64,000 nt of DNA from Salinivibrio sp. ES.052 (GTDB lineage: Bacteria > Pseudomonadota > Gammaproteobacteria > Enterobacterales > Vibrionaceae): positions 434,001 to 498,000 of the forward strand of contig NZ_FSRI01000001.1 in NCBI RefSeq assembly GCF_900141775.1, in the 5' to 3' direction. The notes beneath the pieces were generated by a model that saw only the letters and a list, made by a program, of their open reading frames with translations, searched no databases and had not been told where the DNA came from. Position 1 is the first letter of the stretch. The number at the start of each line of letters is the position of its first letter. Shown piece after piece: positions 42,310-51,544 of the stretch. The position numbers and the translations under genes are program-made.

Positions 42310-42930
42310 ATGACTAAATGGAAAGCATTTTTATCACTGCTCTTATCAGTGACTGTTTTAGGTTGCAAGCCCGAACCTTACACCGTTGAGGCTGGCTTTA
42401 CTAATGGCAGCACCTCCGGCGAACATGGTGTAAAAAAAATGGTAATCACCACCCAATCAGGCGGAAAGGCTAATTTTGCCATGGGAGCCGTCAGTGGCTA
42501 TCCAGGAGCTCATTCGTCTGGTGGACGTATGGATGCGCCCGCTTACATTGAGGGTCACTGGGCTAAAGGATGGGAGTATCCTTTCAAGTCATATCACCGC
42601 ATATCTGCACCCATTCCAGGTAATGCCGAAGCCAAAATGAAAACAATGGATAATTACTACCAAAATTTCGACCGTGACTATGGTTCGATGGAGGTGATTG
42701 TTGATGGCCCTAGAGTACGGGTCTTCTACTCAAAATCGTGCGTTGATATGTACGATGACTGTACGCCTAAACAGGGAGCAGACCCAAACGGGTGGGTCGT
42801 CCGTTCACCTAAAAACCAGACTGATGTGGTCGTTCTCTTTGATGGAAAAGGCGAATCTTCTTCGACACCTTTTCCAAACACCTTTTTTGCCGATTTGGAA
42901 AAGCGTAAAAAAGCGAGTGTGTCTGAGTAA
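42310..42930 (+). CDS. Lipoprotein paralogue 2 of the tandem array
   Basis: The 206-residue precursor has signal M-T-K-W-K-A-F-L-S-L-L-L and a lipobox ending V-L-G-C19, followed by K-P-E-P. Shared core: G-F-T-N-G-S, G-G-K-A-N-F-A-M-G, P-G-A-H-S-S-G-G-R, a central Trp-containing segment (G-W-E-Y-P-F), Y-H-R-I-S-A-P-I-P, and a C-terminal half with S-C-V-D-M-Y-D-D-C. The Cys pair likely forms a disulfide. Layout loosely recalls DUF2931-type lipoproteins found by type VI effectors; I cannot confirm this. The N-terminal variable part resembles paralogue 4, the C-terminal half paralogues 1 and 3. Confidence 0.8.
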   Translation: MTKWKAFLSLLLSVTVLGCKPEPYTVEAGFTNGSTSGEHGVKKMVITTQSGGKANFAMGAVSGYPGAHSSGGRMDAPAYIEGHWAKGWEYPFKSYHRISAPIPGNAEAKMKTMDNYYQNFDRDYGSMEVIVDGPRVRVFYSKSCVDMYDDCTPKQGADPNGWVVRSPKNQTDVVVLFDGKGESSSTPFPNTFFADLEKRKKASVSE

Positions 42931-42958
42931 GATCAGCCCAAACATCAGGTAGTTAGCA

Positions 42959-43588
42959 ATGACTAAATGGAAAGTATTTTTACTACTGCTTTTATCAGTG
43001 GCTGTTTTAGGTTGTGAGCCTGAGCCTTACACCGTTGAGGCTGGCTTTACTAATGGCAGTACTACCGGTCGGCATATCGTGTCCAAAATGACGATTACAA
43101 CGCTATCAGGAGGCCGAGCAAACTTCGCTATGGGTTCTGTAGGTGGTTATCCAGGTGCCCACTCAGGCGGAGGAAAAATAGATGCCCCCGCTTACATCGA
43201 AGGTGAGTGGGCAAAAGGTAACCCAGAGCCGAGTAGCGGTTTAATCTCCTATCACCGCATATCTGCCCCCATTCCAGATAATGCCGAAGCCAAAATGAAA
43301 ACAATGGATAATTACTACCAAAATCTCGACCGTGACTATGGTTCGATGGAGGTGATTGTTGATGGCCCTAGAGTACGGGTCTTCTACTCAAAATCGTGCG
43401 TTGATATGTACGATGACTGTACGCCTAAACAGGGAGCAGACCCAAACGGATGGGTCGTTCGTTCACCTAAAAATCAGACAGATGTGGTCGTTCTCTTTGA
43501 TGGCAAAGGCGAATCTTCTCCGACTCCTTTTCCTTCAGCTGACACTGCGACATCAGAACACCGGCAAAAGGCAAACTCTCCGGAATAG
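42959..43588 (+). CDS. Lipoprotein paralogue 3 of the tandem array
   Basis: The 209-residue precursor shares the lipobox (V-L-G-C19) and the common core. Its variable regions are its own: S-T-T-G-R-H-I-V-S-K-M near residue 35 and a Pro/Ser-containing loop N-P-E-P-S-S-G-L-I-S before Y-H-R-I-S. The end differs too, with a short S-A-D-T-A-T-S-E-H tail instead of F-F-A-D-L-E-K-R-K. It starts 649 bases after paralogue 2 in the same orientation, with the same short spacer. Function unknown; a periplasm-facing, membrane-anchored protein is expected. Confidence 0.8.
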   Translation: MTKWKVFLLLLLSVAVLGCEPEPYTVEAGFTNGSTTGRHIVSKMTITTLSGGRANFAMGSVGGYPGAHSGGGKIDAPAYIEGEWAKGNPEPSSGLISYHRISAPIPDNAEAKMKTMDNYYQNLDRDYGSMEVIVDGPRVRVFYSKSCVDMYDDCTPKQGADPNGWVVRSPKNQTDVVVLFDGKGESSPTPFPSADTATSEHRQKANSPE

Positions 43589-43633
43589 ATCTAAGTGTCA
43601 ATTGATGCCAATCTAAGAGCCAGGTATTTGGCA

Positions 43634-44260
43634 GTGATTAAATTGAAAGCCTTTTTATCACTACTCTTATCGTTAGCGATTTTTGGCTGTGAGCCTGAGC
43701 CTGAGCCTTATACGGCTGAGGTCGGATTTACTAATGGCAGCACCTCCGGCGAACATGGTGTGAAAAAAATGGTAATCACCACCCAATCAGGCGGAAAGGC
43801 TAATTTTGCAATGGGGGCCGTCAGTGGCTATCCAGGAGCTCATTCGTCTGGTGGACGCATGGATGCACCCTCTTACATTGAGGGGTACTGGGCTAAAGGA
43901 TGGGAATACCCTTTCGAGTCATATCACCGCATATCTGCTCCCATTCCAGATAATGCCGAAGCCAAAATGAAAACAATGGATAATTATTACCAAAGTCTCG
44001 GTCGTGACTATGGCTCGATGCAAGTCATTGTCGATGGTCCAAGAGTTAGAGTTTTTTATACTAAAAATTGCTTTGGTATTGTTACTGACTGTACCCCAAA
44101 GAAAGGCGCCGACCCTAATGGCTGGGTTAAGAAATCACCTCGCAATTTGACTGATGTAGTTGTGCTCTTTGATGGTAAAGGCGAATCTTCTTCGACACCT
44201 TTCCCAAACACCTTTTTTGCCGATTTGGAAAAGCGTAAAAAAGCGAGTGTGTCTGAGTAA
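43634..44260 (+). CDS. Lipoprotein paralogue 4 of the tandem array
   Basis: The 208-residue precursor starts at GTG 43634, which aligns with the ATG of the other copies; an upstream GTG at 43595 would add 13 unrelated residues. The lipobox ends I-F-G-C and is followed by a duplicated E-P-E-P-E-P. The N-terminal half matches paralogue 2. The C-terminal half switches to the N-C-F-G-I-V-T-D-C type, with K-K-G-A-D-P-N-G-W-V-K-K, shared with paralogue 5. Confidence 0.8.
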   Translation: MIKLKAFLSLLLSLAIFGCEPEPEPYTAEVGFTNGSTSGEHGVKKMVITTQSGGKANFAMGAVSGYPGAHSSGGRMDAPSYIEGYWAKGWEYPFESYHRISAPIPDNAEAKMKTMDNYYQSLGRDYGSMQVIVDGPRVRVFYTKNCFGIVTDCTPKKGADPNGWVKKSPRNLTDVVVLFDGKGESSSTPFPNTFFADLEKRKKASVSE

Positions 44261-44288
44261 GGTCAGCCCAAACATCAGGTATTTAGCA

Positions 44289-44924
44289 ATGACTAAATGG
44301 AAAGCATTTTTACCACTGCTCTTATCAGTGGCTGTTTTAGGTTGTGAACCTGAGCCTTATACTGCTGAAGTTGGTTTTACGAATGGTAGTTCCACAGGTA
44401 GGCACTCTGTCTATAAAATGACAATTACAACCGTGTCTGGCGGTAAAGCCAACTTTGCCATGGGTGGAGTGAGCGGTTACCCCGGCGCTCACTCTTCAGG
44501 TGGGCGTATAGACGCTCCCGCTTACATTGAAGGCGAATGGGAAGAAGGATGGGGATTTGCAGACGATGACATCAGCTCTACACCTCATCACCGTATATCT
44601 GCTCCCATTCCAGATAATGCCGAAGCCAAAATGAAAACAATGGATAATTATTACCAAAATCTCGATCGTGACTATGGCTCAATACAAGTCATTGTCGATG
44701 GTCCAAGAGTTAGAGTTTTTTATACTAAAAATTGCTTTGGTATTGTTACTGACTGTACCCCAAAGAAAGGCGCCGACCCTAATGGCTGGGTTAAGAAATC
44801 ACCTCGCAATTTGACTGATGTAGTTGTGCTCTTTGATGGTAAAGGCGAGTCTTCTCCGACTCCTTTTCCAAACACCTTTTTTGCCGATTTGGAAAAGCGT
44901 AAAAAAGCGAGTTTATCTGAGTAG
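44289..44924 (+). CDS. Lipoprotein paralogue 5 of the tandem array
   Basis: The 211-residue precursor starts at ATG 44289, the position of the conserved M-T-K-W-K-A-F; a longer frame upstream is the out-of-frame tail of paralogue 4. Its first 360 bases differ from paralogue 1 at only about three positions, although the two lie four kilobases apart. Its C-terminal half is that of paralogue 4. This patchwork points to recombination among copies. It is the last array gene before the right flanking repeat. Confidence 0.8.
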   Translation: MTKWKAFLPLLLSVAVLGCEPEPYTAEVGFTNGSSTGRHSVYKMTITTVSGGKANFAMGGVSGYPGAHSSGGRIDAPAYIEGEWEEGWGFADDDISSTPHHRISAPIPDNAEAKMKTMDNYYQNLDRDYGSIQVIVDGPRVRVFYTKNCFGIVTDCTPKKGADPNGWVKKSPRNLTDVVVLFDGKGESSPTPFPNTFFADLEKRKKASLSE

Positions 44925-45014
44925 GGGGAGGGGCGACACAAGCCCCAGCACCATGATGGATATCTGTGAATTGACAACGGGCACCTGTCACGGTCGGCGC
45001 CAAATTTGACCACA

Positions 45015-45202
45015 ATGTCGGAGGCGCGCGTCGGCTTGGGTATTCAGGATTAACATCGCCCCGGCGCTTGTCCGACCTACGCCTGATTTATATATCGGTG
45101 GTGTCATCGGCTACGATTACTCGTTCCCACGCTCCTGCGTGGGAATGCATACAAAACTCGAACCCTGAACAGAAGTCGTGACAAAACTATCGATCCGCAC
45201 TT
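45015..45202. repeat. Right flanking direct repeat of the island
   Basis: Same 188-base unit and orientation as 36729-36916, about 95 percent identical by eye. It lies 90 bases after paralogue 5. The 697 bases between paralogue 5 and ruvA hold only this repeat, a partial third copy and a small palindromic element. Confidence 0.85.
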
Positions 45203-45324
45203 CCTACGCCTAGTTATACATCGATGGTGCCATTGGTGTAGGTGACACAAGCCCCAGGCATAGTGTTGGGTATGTGTAAATTGCCAACGGACGCCTGTCA
45301 CGTTCGATGCCAAATTTAACCCCG

Positions 45325-45407
45325 ATGTCGGAGGCGCCGTGCAACGGGCGCGCCACTTACATCGAGTCACGAGGGTCACATCGCACTGGCGCTTGTCCGA
45401 CCTACGC
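45325..45407. repeat. Third, partial copy of the composite repeat
   Basis: It begins ATGTCGGAGGCGC and ends GCGCTTGTCCGACCTACGC like the other two, with a divergent middle. A shared upstream module beginning GACACAAGCC precedes each copy (about 36632, 44935 and 45244), so the real repeat unit is near 300 bases. Confidence 0.7.
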
Positions 45408-45446
45408 GATATTTAGGATTTTTGAATACTGAGCGCTTCGCTTACA

Positions 45447-45543
45447 GAATACGGGAAGAGCAGGAAGTAGTGCCTAGGTCCTAGGATCCTAGGCCCTAGG
45501 AACTTTTTCTACAGGGATAGGCACGTTACGCTTTTCCGTATTC
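45447..45543. repeat. Small palindromic element with four CCTAGG sites
   Basis: GAATACGG at 45447 and CCGTATTC at 45536 bound a 97-base unit whose core carries CCTAGG at 45473, 45480, 45488 and 45495, spaced 7, 8 and 7 bases. A related CCTAGG cluster occurs at 56544-56564. It lies in the promoter region of ruvA. Confidence 0.75.
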
Positions 45544-45621
45544 CGCCCGTCGTCAATTCGACTGGATATACATCCAGTTATTCTTTATCCTTGAGGAAAA
45601 GTAACAAACAGAGAGTCGATT

Positions 45622-46251
45622 GTGATAGGCCGATTACAGGGAACCTTGATAGAAAAGCAACCGCCAGAGATATTAATTGATGTCAATGGCGTCGGTTACG
45701 AAGTCAGTATGCCGATGAATTGTTTATATCAATTACCGGATGTGGGTGAGATGGCCACTGTGTTTACCCACTTTGTGGTACGTGAAGATGCGCAGTTACT
45801 CTATGGTTTCAGCGGAAAACGTGAGCGTGCGCTATTTCGTGAGGTAATCAAAGCGAATGGCGTCGGGCCTAAGCTCGGGTTAGCGATTCTATCGGGGATG
45901 ACGGCGAATCACTTTGTTAATAGCGTAGAACAAAACGATGTTTCTACCTTGGTGAAGATCCCTGGCGTAGGCAAGAAAACGGCGGAACGCTTGGTGATTG
46001 AAATGCGCGACCGACTTAAAAACTGGGAAGCATTCGATCTCTTCACGCCGCACACGGATGCAGCAACGGCCGAGGGTGCCGCATTACGCGCCGAGCCAAC
46101 GACCATCTCGAATGCTGCTGACGAGGCTGTCAGTGCTTTGGTCGCGTTGGGTTACAAAGCAGCACAGGCAGAGAAAGTGGTGAAACAAATTGCAACCGAT
46201 GACATGAGCAGTGAAGAGGTGATCCGTCATGCGCTGCGCTCGATGGTGTAA
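45622..46251 (+). CDS. ruvA: Holliday junction DNA helicase subunit RuvA
   Basis: RuvA binds the four-way junction as a tetramer and loads RuvB. The 209-residue product has the N-terminal OB domain (I-G-R-L-Q-G-T-L) and helix-hairpin-helix motifs N-G-V-G-P-K-L and [12 protein letters not shown]. The C-terminal domain (about 155-209) contacts RuvB. The GTG start has GAGAG upstream. It must use a promoter inside or near the island edge because ruvC is nine kilobases away. Confidence 0.97.
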   Translation: MIGRLQGTLIEKQPPEILIDVNGVGYEVSMPMNCLYQLPDVGEMATVFTHFVVREDAQLLYGFSGKRERALFREVIKANGVGPKLGLAILSGMTANHFVNSVEQNDVSTLVKIPGVGKKTAERLVIEMRDRLKNWEAFDLFTPHTDAATAEGAALRAEPTTISNAADEAVSALVALGYKAAQAEKVVKQIATDDMSSEEVIRHALRSMV

Positions 46252-46253
46252 CC

Positions 46254-47267
46254 ATGATAGAAGCTGATCGTTTAATCTCGGCACAAACCACCCCTGATCG
46301 TGAAGACGAGGTGATCGACCGAGCAATACGCCCTAAGTTGTTGGAAGATTACCAAGGCCAAGATCATGTGCGTGGGCAAATGGAAATTTTTATCCATGCC
46401 GCGCGGAAACGCCAAGAAGCCCTTGATCACCTCTTAATTTTTGGCCCGCCCGGCTTGGGTAAAACGACTCTGGCAAACATTGTTGCCAATGAAATGGATG
46501 TGAGTATTCGTACCACGTCAGGGCCTGTGTTAGAAAAAGCAGGAGACTTGGCGGCGCTACTGACGAACCTTGAGCCCCACGATGTACTTTTTATTGATGA
46601 AATTCATCGTTTGAGCCCTGTGGTGGAAGAAATCTTGTATCCCGCCATGGAAGACTATCAGCTGGATATCATGATTGGCGAAGGGCCGGCGGCGCGTTCA
46701 ATCAAAATCGATCTGCCGCCGTTTACGCTGGTGGGAGCGACCACGCGCGCAGGATCATTAACCTCACCACTTCGCGACCGCTTCGGTATCACTCAGCGTT
46801 TGGAATATTACAACGTGCGTGATTTAACGGGAATTGTAAAACGTAGTGCGCATTGTTTGGCGCTATCGATGGAAGAGGAAGGAGCCGAAGAGGTGGCGCG
46901 TCGATCACGTGGCACCCCGCGAATTGCTAACCGTCTTCTTCGCCGTGTGCGTGATTTTGCAGAAGTGAAGGGCAGTGGCCATATCTGCCCGGATATCGCC
47001 CAGCGTGCCCTCGATATGCTTGATGTTGATAGCCAAGGGTTCGATTACATGGACCGAAAACTGCTCAATGCCATTATTGAAAAATTCGATGGCGGCCCGG
47101 TCGGCTTAGATAACCTCGCTGCCGCAATTGGTGAAGAAAAAGACACCATTGAAGATGTGATTGAACCTTACCTTATCCAGCAGGGTTATTTACAACGCAC
47201 CCCGCGTGGACGGGTTGCCAGCCAACGAGCCTATCTGCATTTTGGTTTTGATTTGCCCAAGACGTGA
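46254..47267 (+). CDS. ruvB: Holliday junction branch migration ATPase RuvB
   Basis: RuvB is the hexameric AAA+ motor that drives branch migration. The 337-residue product shows Walker [10 protein letters not shown], Walker B F-I-D-E-I-H-R, sensor G-A-T-T-R-A-G and the C-terminal winged helix with R-T-P-R-G-R. It begins two bases after the ruvA stop. Confidence 0.98.
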   Translation: MIEADRLISAQTTPDREDEVIDRAIRPKLLEDYQGQDHVRGQMEIFIHAARKRQEALDHLLIFGPPGLGKTTLANIVANEMDVSIRTTSGPVLEKAGDLAALLTNLEPHDVLFIDEIHRLSPVVEEILYPAMEDYQLDIMIGEGPAARSIKIDLPPFTLVGATTRAGSLTSPLRDRFGITQRLEYYNVRDLTGIVKRSAHCLALSMEEEGAEEVARRSRGTPRIANRLLRRVRDFAEVKGSGHICPDIAQRALDMLDVDSQGFDYMDRKLLNAIIEKFDGGPVGLDNLAAAIGEEKDTIEDVIEPYLIQQGYLQRTPRGRVASQRAYLHFGFDLPKT

Positions 47268-47317
47268 TCAAAACCAACGGAAAGCTTAACTGAGATCAAG
47301 ATAAAAAATGTCAAAAC

Positions 47318-47350
47318 TGACCCGTTGCTCAACAACCAACGGGTTTTTTT
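47318..47350 (+). terminator. Terminator after ruvB
   Basis: CCCGTTG and CAACGGG pair around a nine-base loop and are followed by seven T. Confidence 0.88.
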
Positions 47351-47362
47351 GATCTAGATTAA
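47349..47362. promoter_or_regulatory. FNR-type palindrome upstream of cydA
   Basis: TTGAT-CTAG-ATTAA differs from the FNR consensus at one base. It lies about 420 bases before cydA in a 500-base gap with no gene. Further down, 47581-47620 is AT-rich with TTAATTA-like repeats that could be ArcA boxes. cydAB is oxygen-regulated by FNR and ArcA in E. coli. Confidence 0.5.
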
Positions 47363-47774
47363 GGTTGTGTAGCACGTGACCCCTTATCGTGGCTACCATC
47401 TGCTGAGTGTTACAGCTAACCAAGCCGTGAGAAGTGGCTTCCGTTAACGTCGACTGATCACCTGGTTTCTTTGTGGTTAATCACAATTTTGCATCTTGGT
47501 ATATCCGTTTTATGGTTTTTGCAGCGCATGCGACAAACCAAGCAAAAGCGGGTTAACACACCTTTGTCACGCTTATAATATTAGTTATAGCTTAATTAGC
47601 TTTAATTTAACTAAAAAACAACCTAAGCGTTTCAACTGTGTAACATGCAAGCAGTAAATAGAGAGAGTGTCGATTTCCCCGCACCAGTAAGCCGTATCTG
47701 CTGCCGTGCAGGGTGAGAAAGTAAAACGAGCGATACACCTGTATCGGCACCGACAACGGTGTAAAGGAGTGACC

Positions 47775-49361
47775 ATGATTACCGATATCGTTGATTTATC
47801 GCGGCTGCAATTTGCGCTTACTGCGATGTATCACTTCCTGTTTGTTCCCTTGACACTGGGCATGGCATTTTTGCTGGCCATCATGGAATCCTTATACGTG
47901 ATGACTGACAAGCAAATCTACAAAGACATGACCAAGTTTTGGGGCAAACTGTTTGGGATTAACTTTGCTCTTGGTGTGGCGACAGGCCTGACCATGGAGT
48001 TTCAGTTTGGTACCAACTGGGCCTATTATTCCCACTATGTCGGGGATATATTTGGCGCCCCGCTTGCCATTGAAGGGCTGATGGCCTTCTTCCTTGAATC
48101 CACCTTTGTGGGCCTTTTCTTCTTTGGTTGGGATCGTCTCAGTAAACGTCAACACCTAGTCACTACCTGGCTGGTAGCGTTAGGCTCTAACTTTTCTGCG
48201 CTGTGGATCTTGGTCGCTAATGGCTGGATGCAAAATCCGGTGGGGTCGGAGTTTAACTTCGAAACCATGCGCATGGAGATGGTGAGTTTTGCGGATGTCG
48301 TCTTCAACCCTGTCGCACAGGTAAAATTCGTGCACACCGTTGCCGCAGGCTATACCACAGGGGCGATGTTTATCTTGGGGATCAGTGCTTACTATCTGCT
48401 TAAAGGGCGTGATCTCGCCTTTGCTCGCCGTTCATTTGCCATCGCCGCGTCGTTTGGTATGGCGGCGATTGTCTCGGTCATTATCCTCGGGGATGAATCC
48501 GGTTATGAGCTCGGTGATGTGCAAAAAGTAAAATTAGCGGCGATTGAGGCTGAATGGCATACCGAGGAAGCCCCTGCTGCGTTCACGGTGGTGGGCTTGC
48601 CAAACCAAGACACCATGCAGACCGATTATGCGATAAAAATTCCTTACGCGATGGGGATCATTGCGACGCGCTCGTTAGATAAAGAAGTCACCGGTTTAAC
48701 CGATTTGATTGCTGAGCACGAAACCCGCATTCGTAATGGCATGCAAGCGTACGCATTGCTAGAAAAACTGCGTGCTGGCGAAACATCGTCTGAGACCAAA
48801 GCCGCGTTCAATGAAGTAAAAGATGATTTGGGCTACGGCCTGCTGCTCAAACCTTATACCGATAACGTGGTCGATGCCACCGAAGGGCAAATTCAGCAAG
48901 CGGCGCAAGACTCTATCCCACATGTGGCACCGCTGTTCTGGAGCTTTAGGATCATGGTGGCCTGTGGTTTCGCAATGCTGTTCATCTTTGGTATGGCATT
49001 CTGGCAAACTTGCCGTCAGCGTATTGATCAAAAACCTTGGCTACTCAAACTGGCATTGATTGGTATTCCGCTGCCTTGGATTGCCTGTGAAGCGGGTTGG
49101 TTTGTGGCTGAGTATGGCCGTCAACCTTGGGCGGTGGGGGAGATTTTGCCGGTGCATATGGCGGCATCCAACCTCGCAGCGGGTGATATCATCTTCTCGA
49201 TGGTGGCGATTTGCTCGCTCTACACCGTCTTTCTCGTCGCCGAGCTTTATCTGATGTTCAAGTTTGCCCGTCTAGGGCCCAGCAGTCTTAAAACGGGTCG
49301 CTATCACTTTGAACAAAAAGGCAATCCAGAAGCGGATTTCAGCCGCCAGATTGAAGCATAA
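47775..49361 (+). CDS. cydA: Cytochrome bd quinol oxidase subunit I
   Basis: CydA carries hemes b558, b595 and d and oxidises quinol with high oxygen affinity at the inner membrane. The 528-residue product begins [15 protein letters not shown], which holds the His ligand near residue 19. It has nine membrane segments and a long periplasmic Q-loop (about 255-385). The length marks the long Q-loop form, as in E. coli. ATG 47775 follows AAAGGAG at ideal spacing. Confidence 0.97.
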   Translation: MITDIVDLSRLQFALTAMYHFLFVPLTLGMAFLLAIMESLYVMTDKQIYKDMTKFWGKLFGINFALGVATGLTMEFQFGTNWAYYSHYVGDIFGAPLAIEGLMAFFLESTFVGLFFFGWDRLSKRQHLVTTWLVALGSNFSALWILVANGWMQNPVGSEFNFETMRMEMVSFADVVFNPVAQVKFVHTVAAGYTTGAMFILGISAYYLLKGRDLAFARRSFAIAASFGMAAIVSVIILGDESGYELGDVQKVKLAAIEAEWHTEEAPAAFTVVGLPNQDTMQTDYAIKIPYAMGIIATRSLDKEVTGLTDLIAEHETRIRNGMQAYALLEKLRAGETSSETKAAFNEVKDDLGYGLLLKPYTDNVVDATEGQIQQAAQDSIPHVAPLFWSFRIMVACGFAMLFIFGMAFWQTCRQRIDQKPWLLKLALIGIPLPWIACEAGWFVAEYGRQPWAVGEILPVHMAASNLAAGDIIFSMVAICSLYTVFLVAELYLMFKFARLGPSSLKTGRYHFEQKGNPEADFSRQIEA

Positions 49362-49372
49362 GGAGAGAGAGC

Positions 49373-50509
49373 ATGTTTGATTATGAAATGTTACGGCTGA
49401 TCTGGTGGATACTGATTGGGGTACTACTGATTGGCTTTACCGTCACCGACGGCTTTGACATGGGGGTGGGGGCCTTGCTCACCCTGATCGGAAAGACTGA
49501 CAGTGAGCGTCGCGTGATGATCAACGCCGTTGCGCCGCATTGGGAAGGTAACCAAGTCTGGTTGGTCACGGCGGGTGGCGCGCTATTTGCGGCTTGGCCA
49601 TTGGTTTACGCCACCTCATTTTCTGGTTTTTATATCGCGATGGTGATTACTCTGGCCGCGTTATTTTTCCGTCCAATGGGGTTTGATTATCGCTCAAAAA
49701 TTGACGATCCGCGTTGGCGTACGGCGTGGGACTGGGGGCTAGTTGCTGGCGGTTTTGTGCCACCGGTGATCTTCGGTGTCGCCTTTGGTAATTTACTGCA
49801 AGGGGTGCCGTTCCAACTCAGCGATCTCTTGATCCCAACCTATACCGGCGGCTTTTTCGCGTTGCTTAACCCCTTCGCGCTGGTGTGTGGCCTAGTCAGT
49901 TTATTTATGGTGGTCTTGCAAGGGGCAACTTGGTTGCAGATGAAAACCACTGACGCCCTGCATGTGCGAGCTCGTCACGTAGCCCAGCTCTGTGCGTTGC
50001 TCACCACCGTGTTATTTGTCTCTGCTGGCTTCTGGGTACAAAATATAGATGGTTTTGTGATGGTGAGTGACGCGGCGACCCAAGCGGCGTCTAATCCGTT
50101 AGCCAAAGAGGTGGCAGTACAAAGCGGCGCGTGGATGCGTAATTACCAGTCAATGCCAATTCTCTGGTTAGCACCATTGGTGGGGACGGTGATGCCACTG
50201 TTGGCACTGCTTGCGTCTCGCCTTGAGCGTGGTGGCTGGGCCTTTTTGTTTTCAAGCCTCGCGATTGTGGGAGTGATCTTGACGGCAGGCATTGCAATGT
50301 TTCCCTTTGTTATGCCATCAAGTACCTTTCCTAGCCATAGTTTGACCATGTGGGATGCCACCTCAAGTGAACTCACCTTGTCAATTATGACTATCGTTGC
50401 CGCAATTTTTGTCCCCATTATTTTGGGTTACACCTTGTGGTGTTATATCAAGATGTTCGGCCGCTTAGATGCGCAATATATTGAAGACAACAAACATTCA
50501 CTGTACTAA
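49373..50509 (+). CDS. cydB: Cytochrome bd quinol oxidase subunit II
   Basis: The 378-residue partner of CydA begins with F-D-Y-E-M-L-R-L-I-W-W-I-L-I-G-V and has G-F-D-M-G-V-G in the first helix, L-A-A-L-F-F-R-P and a eight- to nine-helix layout. It follows cydA by eleven bases with GGAGAGAG upstream and ends 15 bases before cydX. Confidence 0.97.
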   Translation: MFDYEMLRLIWWILIGVLLIGFTVTDGFDMGVGALLTLIGKTDSERRVMINAVAPHWEGNQVWLVTAGGALFAAWPLVYATSFSGFYIAMVITLAALFFRPMGFDYRSKIDDPRWRTAWDWGLVAGGFVPPVIFGVAFGNLLQGVPFQLSDLLIPTYTGGFFALLNPFALVCGLVSLFMVVLQGATWLQMKTTDALHVRARHVAQLCALLTTVLFVSAGFWVQNIDGFVMVSDAATQAASNPLAKEVAVQSGAWMRNYQSMPILWLAPLVGTVMPLLALLASRLERGGWAFLFSSLAIVGVILTAGIAMFPFVMPSSTFPSHSLTMWDATSSELTLSIMTIVAAIFVPIILGYTLWCYIKMFGRLDAQYIEDNKHSLY

Positions 50510-50524
50510 GTAAGGAGCCTGCAT

Positions 50525-50632
50525 ATGTGGTATTTCACGTGGATTCTCGGTGTGCTGCTGGCATGCGCCTTTGGCATCATCAACGCTTTATGGCTGGAAC
50601 ACACAGAAGCGATGGATCACGATAATGAGTGA
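50525..50632 (+). CDS. cydX: Cytochrome bd small subunit CydX
   Basis: The 35-residue peptide begins M-W-Y-F-T-W-I-L-G-V-L-L-A-C-A-F-G, one membrane helix, and continues N-A-L-W-L-E, the hallmark of CydX, which stabilises the oxidase hemes. It starts with ATG after AAGGAG and overlaps ybgE by eight bases. Confidence 0.95.
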   Translation: MWYFTWILGVLLACAFGIINALWLEHTEAMDHDNE

Positions 50633-50921
50633 TCGCCACTCCGCACCTTTAGGCCAGAGTTTTTCTGGCCTTTGGCGCCTGCTCTCACTGGCCAGTGCGT
50701 TGTGCTGGGGCGGACAAGTGATGTGGGCGCCTGAAGCGTTTGCGCAGCGCATGGGTGGCGTAACTTTCCTCATGGGGATTGGCTTGCTCTATGCAACATG
50801 TGTCGGGGTCATTCATGCCATTGGCTTTCGTGCTCAAGGTCGATGGAGCCGATGGGCAACCTGGCCGCTATTTGGCTGGCTGATCTCACTGGTACTGCTG
50901 ACACTGATGGGATTGCACTAA
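50625..50921 (+). CDS. ybgE: YbgE, cyd operon membrane protein
   Basis: The 98-residue protein has three hydrophobic helices (S-L-A-S-A-L-C-W-G, G-I-G-L-L-Y-A-T-C-V-G-V and L-F-G-W-L-I-S-L-V-L-L). ATG 50625 lies inside the end of cydX, the usual overlap. Function unknown; it always accompanies cytochrome bd genes. Confidence 0.9.
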   Translation: MSDRHSAPLGQSFSGLWRLLSLASALCWGGQVMWAPEAFAQRMGGVTFLMGIGLLYATCVGVIHAIGFRAQGRWSRWATWPLFGWLISLVLLTLMGLH

Positions 50922-50953
50922 GCACGATGAGTATAAGATGACAACGCGATGAC

Positions 50954-50978
50954 AAAGGCACCCAGGAGGTGCTTTTTT
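50954..50978 (+). terminator. Terminator after ybgE
   Basis: GCACC and GGTGC pair around a five-base loop and run into six T, ending the cyd operon before ybgC. Confidence 0.75.
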
Positions 50979-51136
50979 CGTCATTATTATCTGAACAATT
51001 GCTTATTTTTTGCAGCATATCACTTCTCTTCATCACAATCGGCGACCAAAGCGCCGCCCGCACTGCCTCAGCATTTCTATACATCCACAACTTAGGTATA
51101 GTAATTGCCTATTGTAAACCGATCATGGATAACGAC

Positions 51137-51544
51137 ATGACAGAATCAACGCCGTTTCGCTGGCCAATCCGCGTGTACTATGAAGACACGGACGCAGGCG
51201 GAGTGGTTTACCACGCCAATTACCTCAATTACTTTGAGCGTGCACGCACTGAACTGTTGCGTGAGATCGGTGTCAATCAACAAGCGTTATTTGCCGAACG
51301 CACTGCCTTTGTAGTGCGCCATATGGACATTGACTTTCATCGGGGTGCCAGGCTTGATGATGCTTTGGACGTTGTCACCACAGTGTCAGCCATGGGACGC
51401 GCGAGCATGACCTTTTGTCAAAGCTTGGTGAATTCTGATCAAAAAGCATTGTGTGCGGCGACGGTTAAGATAGCCTGTGTCGACCCAACAACCATGAAAC
51501 CTAAATCGATTCCAACACTGATTAAATCGGAGATGATGACGTGA
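51137..51544 (+). CDS. ybgC: Acyl-CoA thioesterase YbgC
   Basis: The 135-residue hotdog-fold thioesterase shows [17 protein letters not shown], which contains the catalytic Asp. ATG 51137 (M-T-E-S-T-P-F-R-W) gives the E. coli length; ATG 51125 is a close alternative. It heads the tol-pal cluster, and its stop overlaps the tolQ start (GTGA). Confidence 0.94.
   Translation: MTESTPFRWPIRVYYEDTDAGGVVYHANYLNYFERARTELLREIGVNQQALFAERTAFVVRHMDIDFHRGARLDDALDVVTTVSAMGRASMTFCQSLVNSDQKALCAATVKIACVDPTTMKPKSIPTLIKSEMMT

Noticed and set aside
42310-44924. CRISPR array
   Set aside because: The periodicity of about 650 bases comes from tandem coding genes, not from short repeats and unique spacers.
44720-45013. 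97-codon minus-strand frame over the end of paralogue 5
   Set aside because: It is antisense to a clear lipoprotein gene and extends into the repeat; no start signal.
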